From Tannerella sp. (GTDB lineage: Bacteria; Bacteroidota; Bacteroidia; Bacteroidales; Tannerellaceae): a stretch of 6,400 nt of DNA. The translations under genes and the position numbers were made by a program. The stretch is taken from the NCBI GenBank assembly GCA_031261145.1, contig JAISJX010000219.1, positions 1-6,400 on the forward strand. Reading direction: 5' to 3'. Positions 6,204 to 6,400 of the stretch are shown here, in pieces (within the stretch, counting starts at the first letter, position 1; every line of letters starts with the position of its first letter). The notes under the pieces are model-generated. The model had not been told where the DNA came from, ran no database searches, and was given only the letters and a program-made list of their open reading frames with translations.

Positions 6204-6400
6204 AGATTGTCCGGCACATTGCCATCTTGTTTTTTTGTTTATCAAGTTTGTTGTGTTATGCGCAGCAAGAGTCTGAACTTACGTTTGAGCAAGCCTACAA
6301 ACGGGCTTATACCATTACGAAAACGACGCAAACGCCTGTAATAGACGGGCGGTTGGATGAAGATTTCTGGACTCGGCAAGGGGAATGGACTGTTGACTTT
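6200..6400 (+). CDS. Secreted protein with CBM9-like start, probably DUF5916 type (partial)
   Basis: The reading frame is open from the ATG at 6200 to the window end (67 residues); the rest is outside. It begins MKIVRHIAILFFCLSSLLCYAQQ: a short basic start, a hydrophobic core and a likely signal peptidase I cut after A21 (C-Y-A, then Q-Q). The exported part has an ITKT...TPVIDGRLDEDFW pattern (39-57). This matches the first strand of CBM9-like domains found at the N-terminus of DUF5916 proteins, large (often over 700 residues) probable outer-membrane-associated proteins common in Bacteroidota. Their function is not established. The start overlaps the galE stop (ATGA), suggesting coupled translation. 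The cysteine at 19 follows Leu, a poor lipobox, so a lipoprotein is unlikely. That a secreted protein starts here is likely; the family call depends on about 20 residues. Confidence 0.7.
   Translation, partial: MKIVRHIAILFFCLSSLLCYAQQESELTFEQAYKRAYTITKTTQTPVIDGRLDEDFWTRQGEWTVDF

Noticed and set aside
6200..6268. Lipoprotein signal for the last protein (Cys at residue 19)
   Set aside because: The residues before the Cys are Ser-Leu-Leu, a poor lipobox lacking Gly/Ala/Ser at -1. A type I cut after C-Y-A fits better.
1..6400. Mobile elements, CRISPR arrays, tRNA/rRNA genes or a novel defence-type system
   Set aside because: The window is almost fully covered by conserved housekeeping genes on one strand. 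I saw no repeats beyond the short start motif, no transposase and no unexplained stretch above 32 nt.

Overview
The window is one tightly packed, single-strand (+) gene cluster encoding the six subunits of an Rnf complex, the membrane-bound ferredoxin:NAD+ oxidoreductase that couples electron transfer to Na+ or H+ transport. The order is rnfB-rnfC-rnfD-rnfG-rnfE-rnfA. Before it lies the last 15 codons of a gene whose tail resembles RseC/MucC-family proteins. After it come a UDP-glucose 4-epimerase gene (galE) and the first 67 codons of a secreted protein with a CBM9-like beginning, probably of the DUF5916 type. I recall the order rseC-rnfBCDGEA-galE from Bacteroides and relatives. Together with the long cysteine-rich RnfB, the short RnfC and the A/T-rich start regions that mostly lack Shine-Dalgarno sequences, it points to the order Bacteroidales (an anaerobe of the Bacteroidota). 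I cannot name a genus.

Layout: 3-50 upstream gene tail; 55-891 rnfB; 904-2238 rnfC; 2249-3274 rnfD; 3286-3942 rnfG; 3945-4535 rnfE; 4568-5140 rnfA; 5169-6203 galE; 6200-6400 start of the secreted protein, cut by the window edge. Gaps between genes are 4, 12, 10, 11, 2, 32 and 28 nt, and the last pair overlaps by 4 nt (ATGA). I see no internal terminator hairpin and no convincing promoter, so the simplest reading is one transcription unit that starts before the window and ends after it. No stretch longer than 32 nt lacks a gene.

How the parts work together (family knowledge plus visible motifs): RnfB carries a chain of Fe-S clusters and is the likely entry point for electrons from reduced ferredoxin. 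RnfC has the NADH/FMN-type fold and two further [4Fe-4S] sites. RnfD and RnfG carry covalent FMN on threonine; both sites are visible (RnfD T161, RnfG T172). RnfE and RnfA are paired six-helix membrane proteins with the conserved cysteines thought to hold an intramembrane [2Fe-2S] cluster. All key residues I looked for are present, so the complex looks complete and functional. The flavin transferase ApbE that it needs is not in the window.

I found no mobile element, CRISPR array, RNA gene or unknown system. The points worth a second look are modest: a shared TAAATATATG start context at three rnf genes, a Val in the specificity-gate position of GalE, an Ala-for-Gly variant in the RnfG flavin motif, an acidic tail on RnfG, a tiny 4-codon ORF before rnfA, and the sugar-epimerase and secreted-protein genes locked into an energy-metabolism operon.
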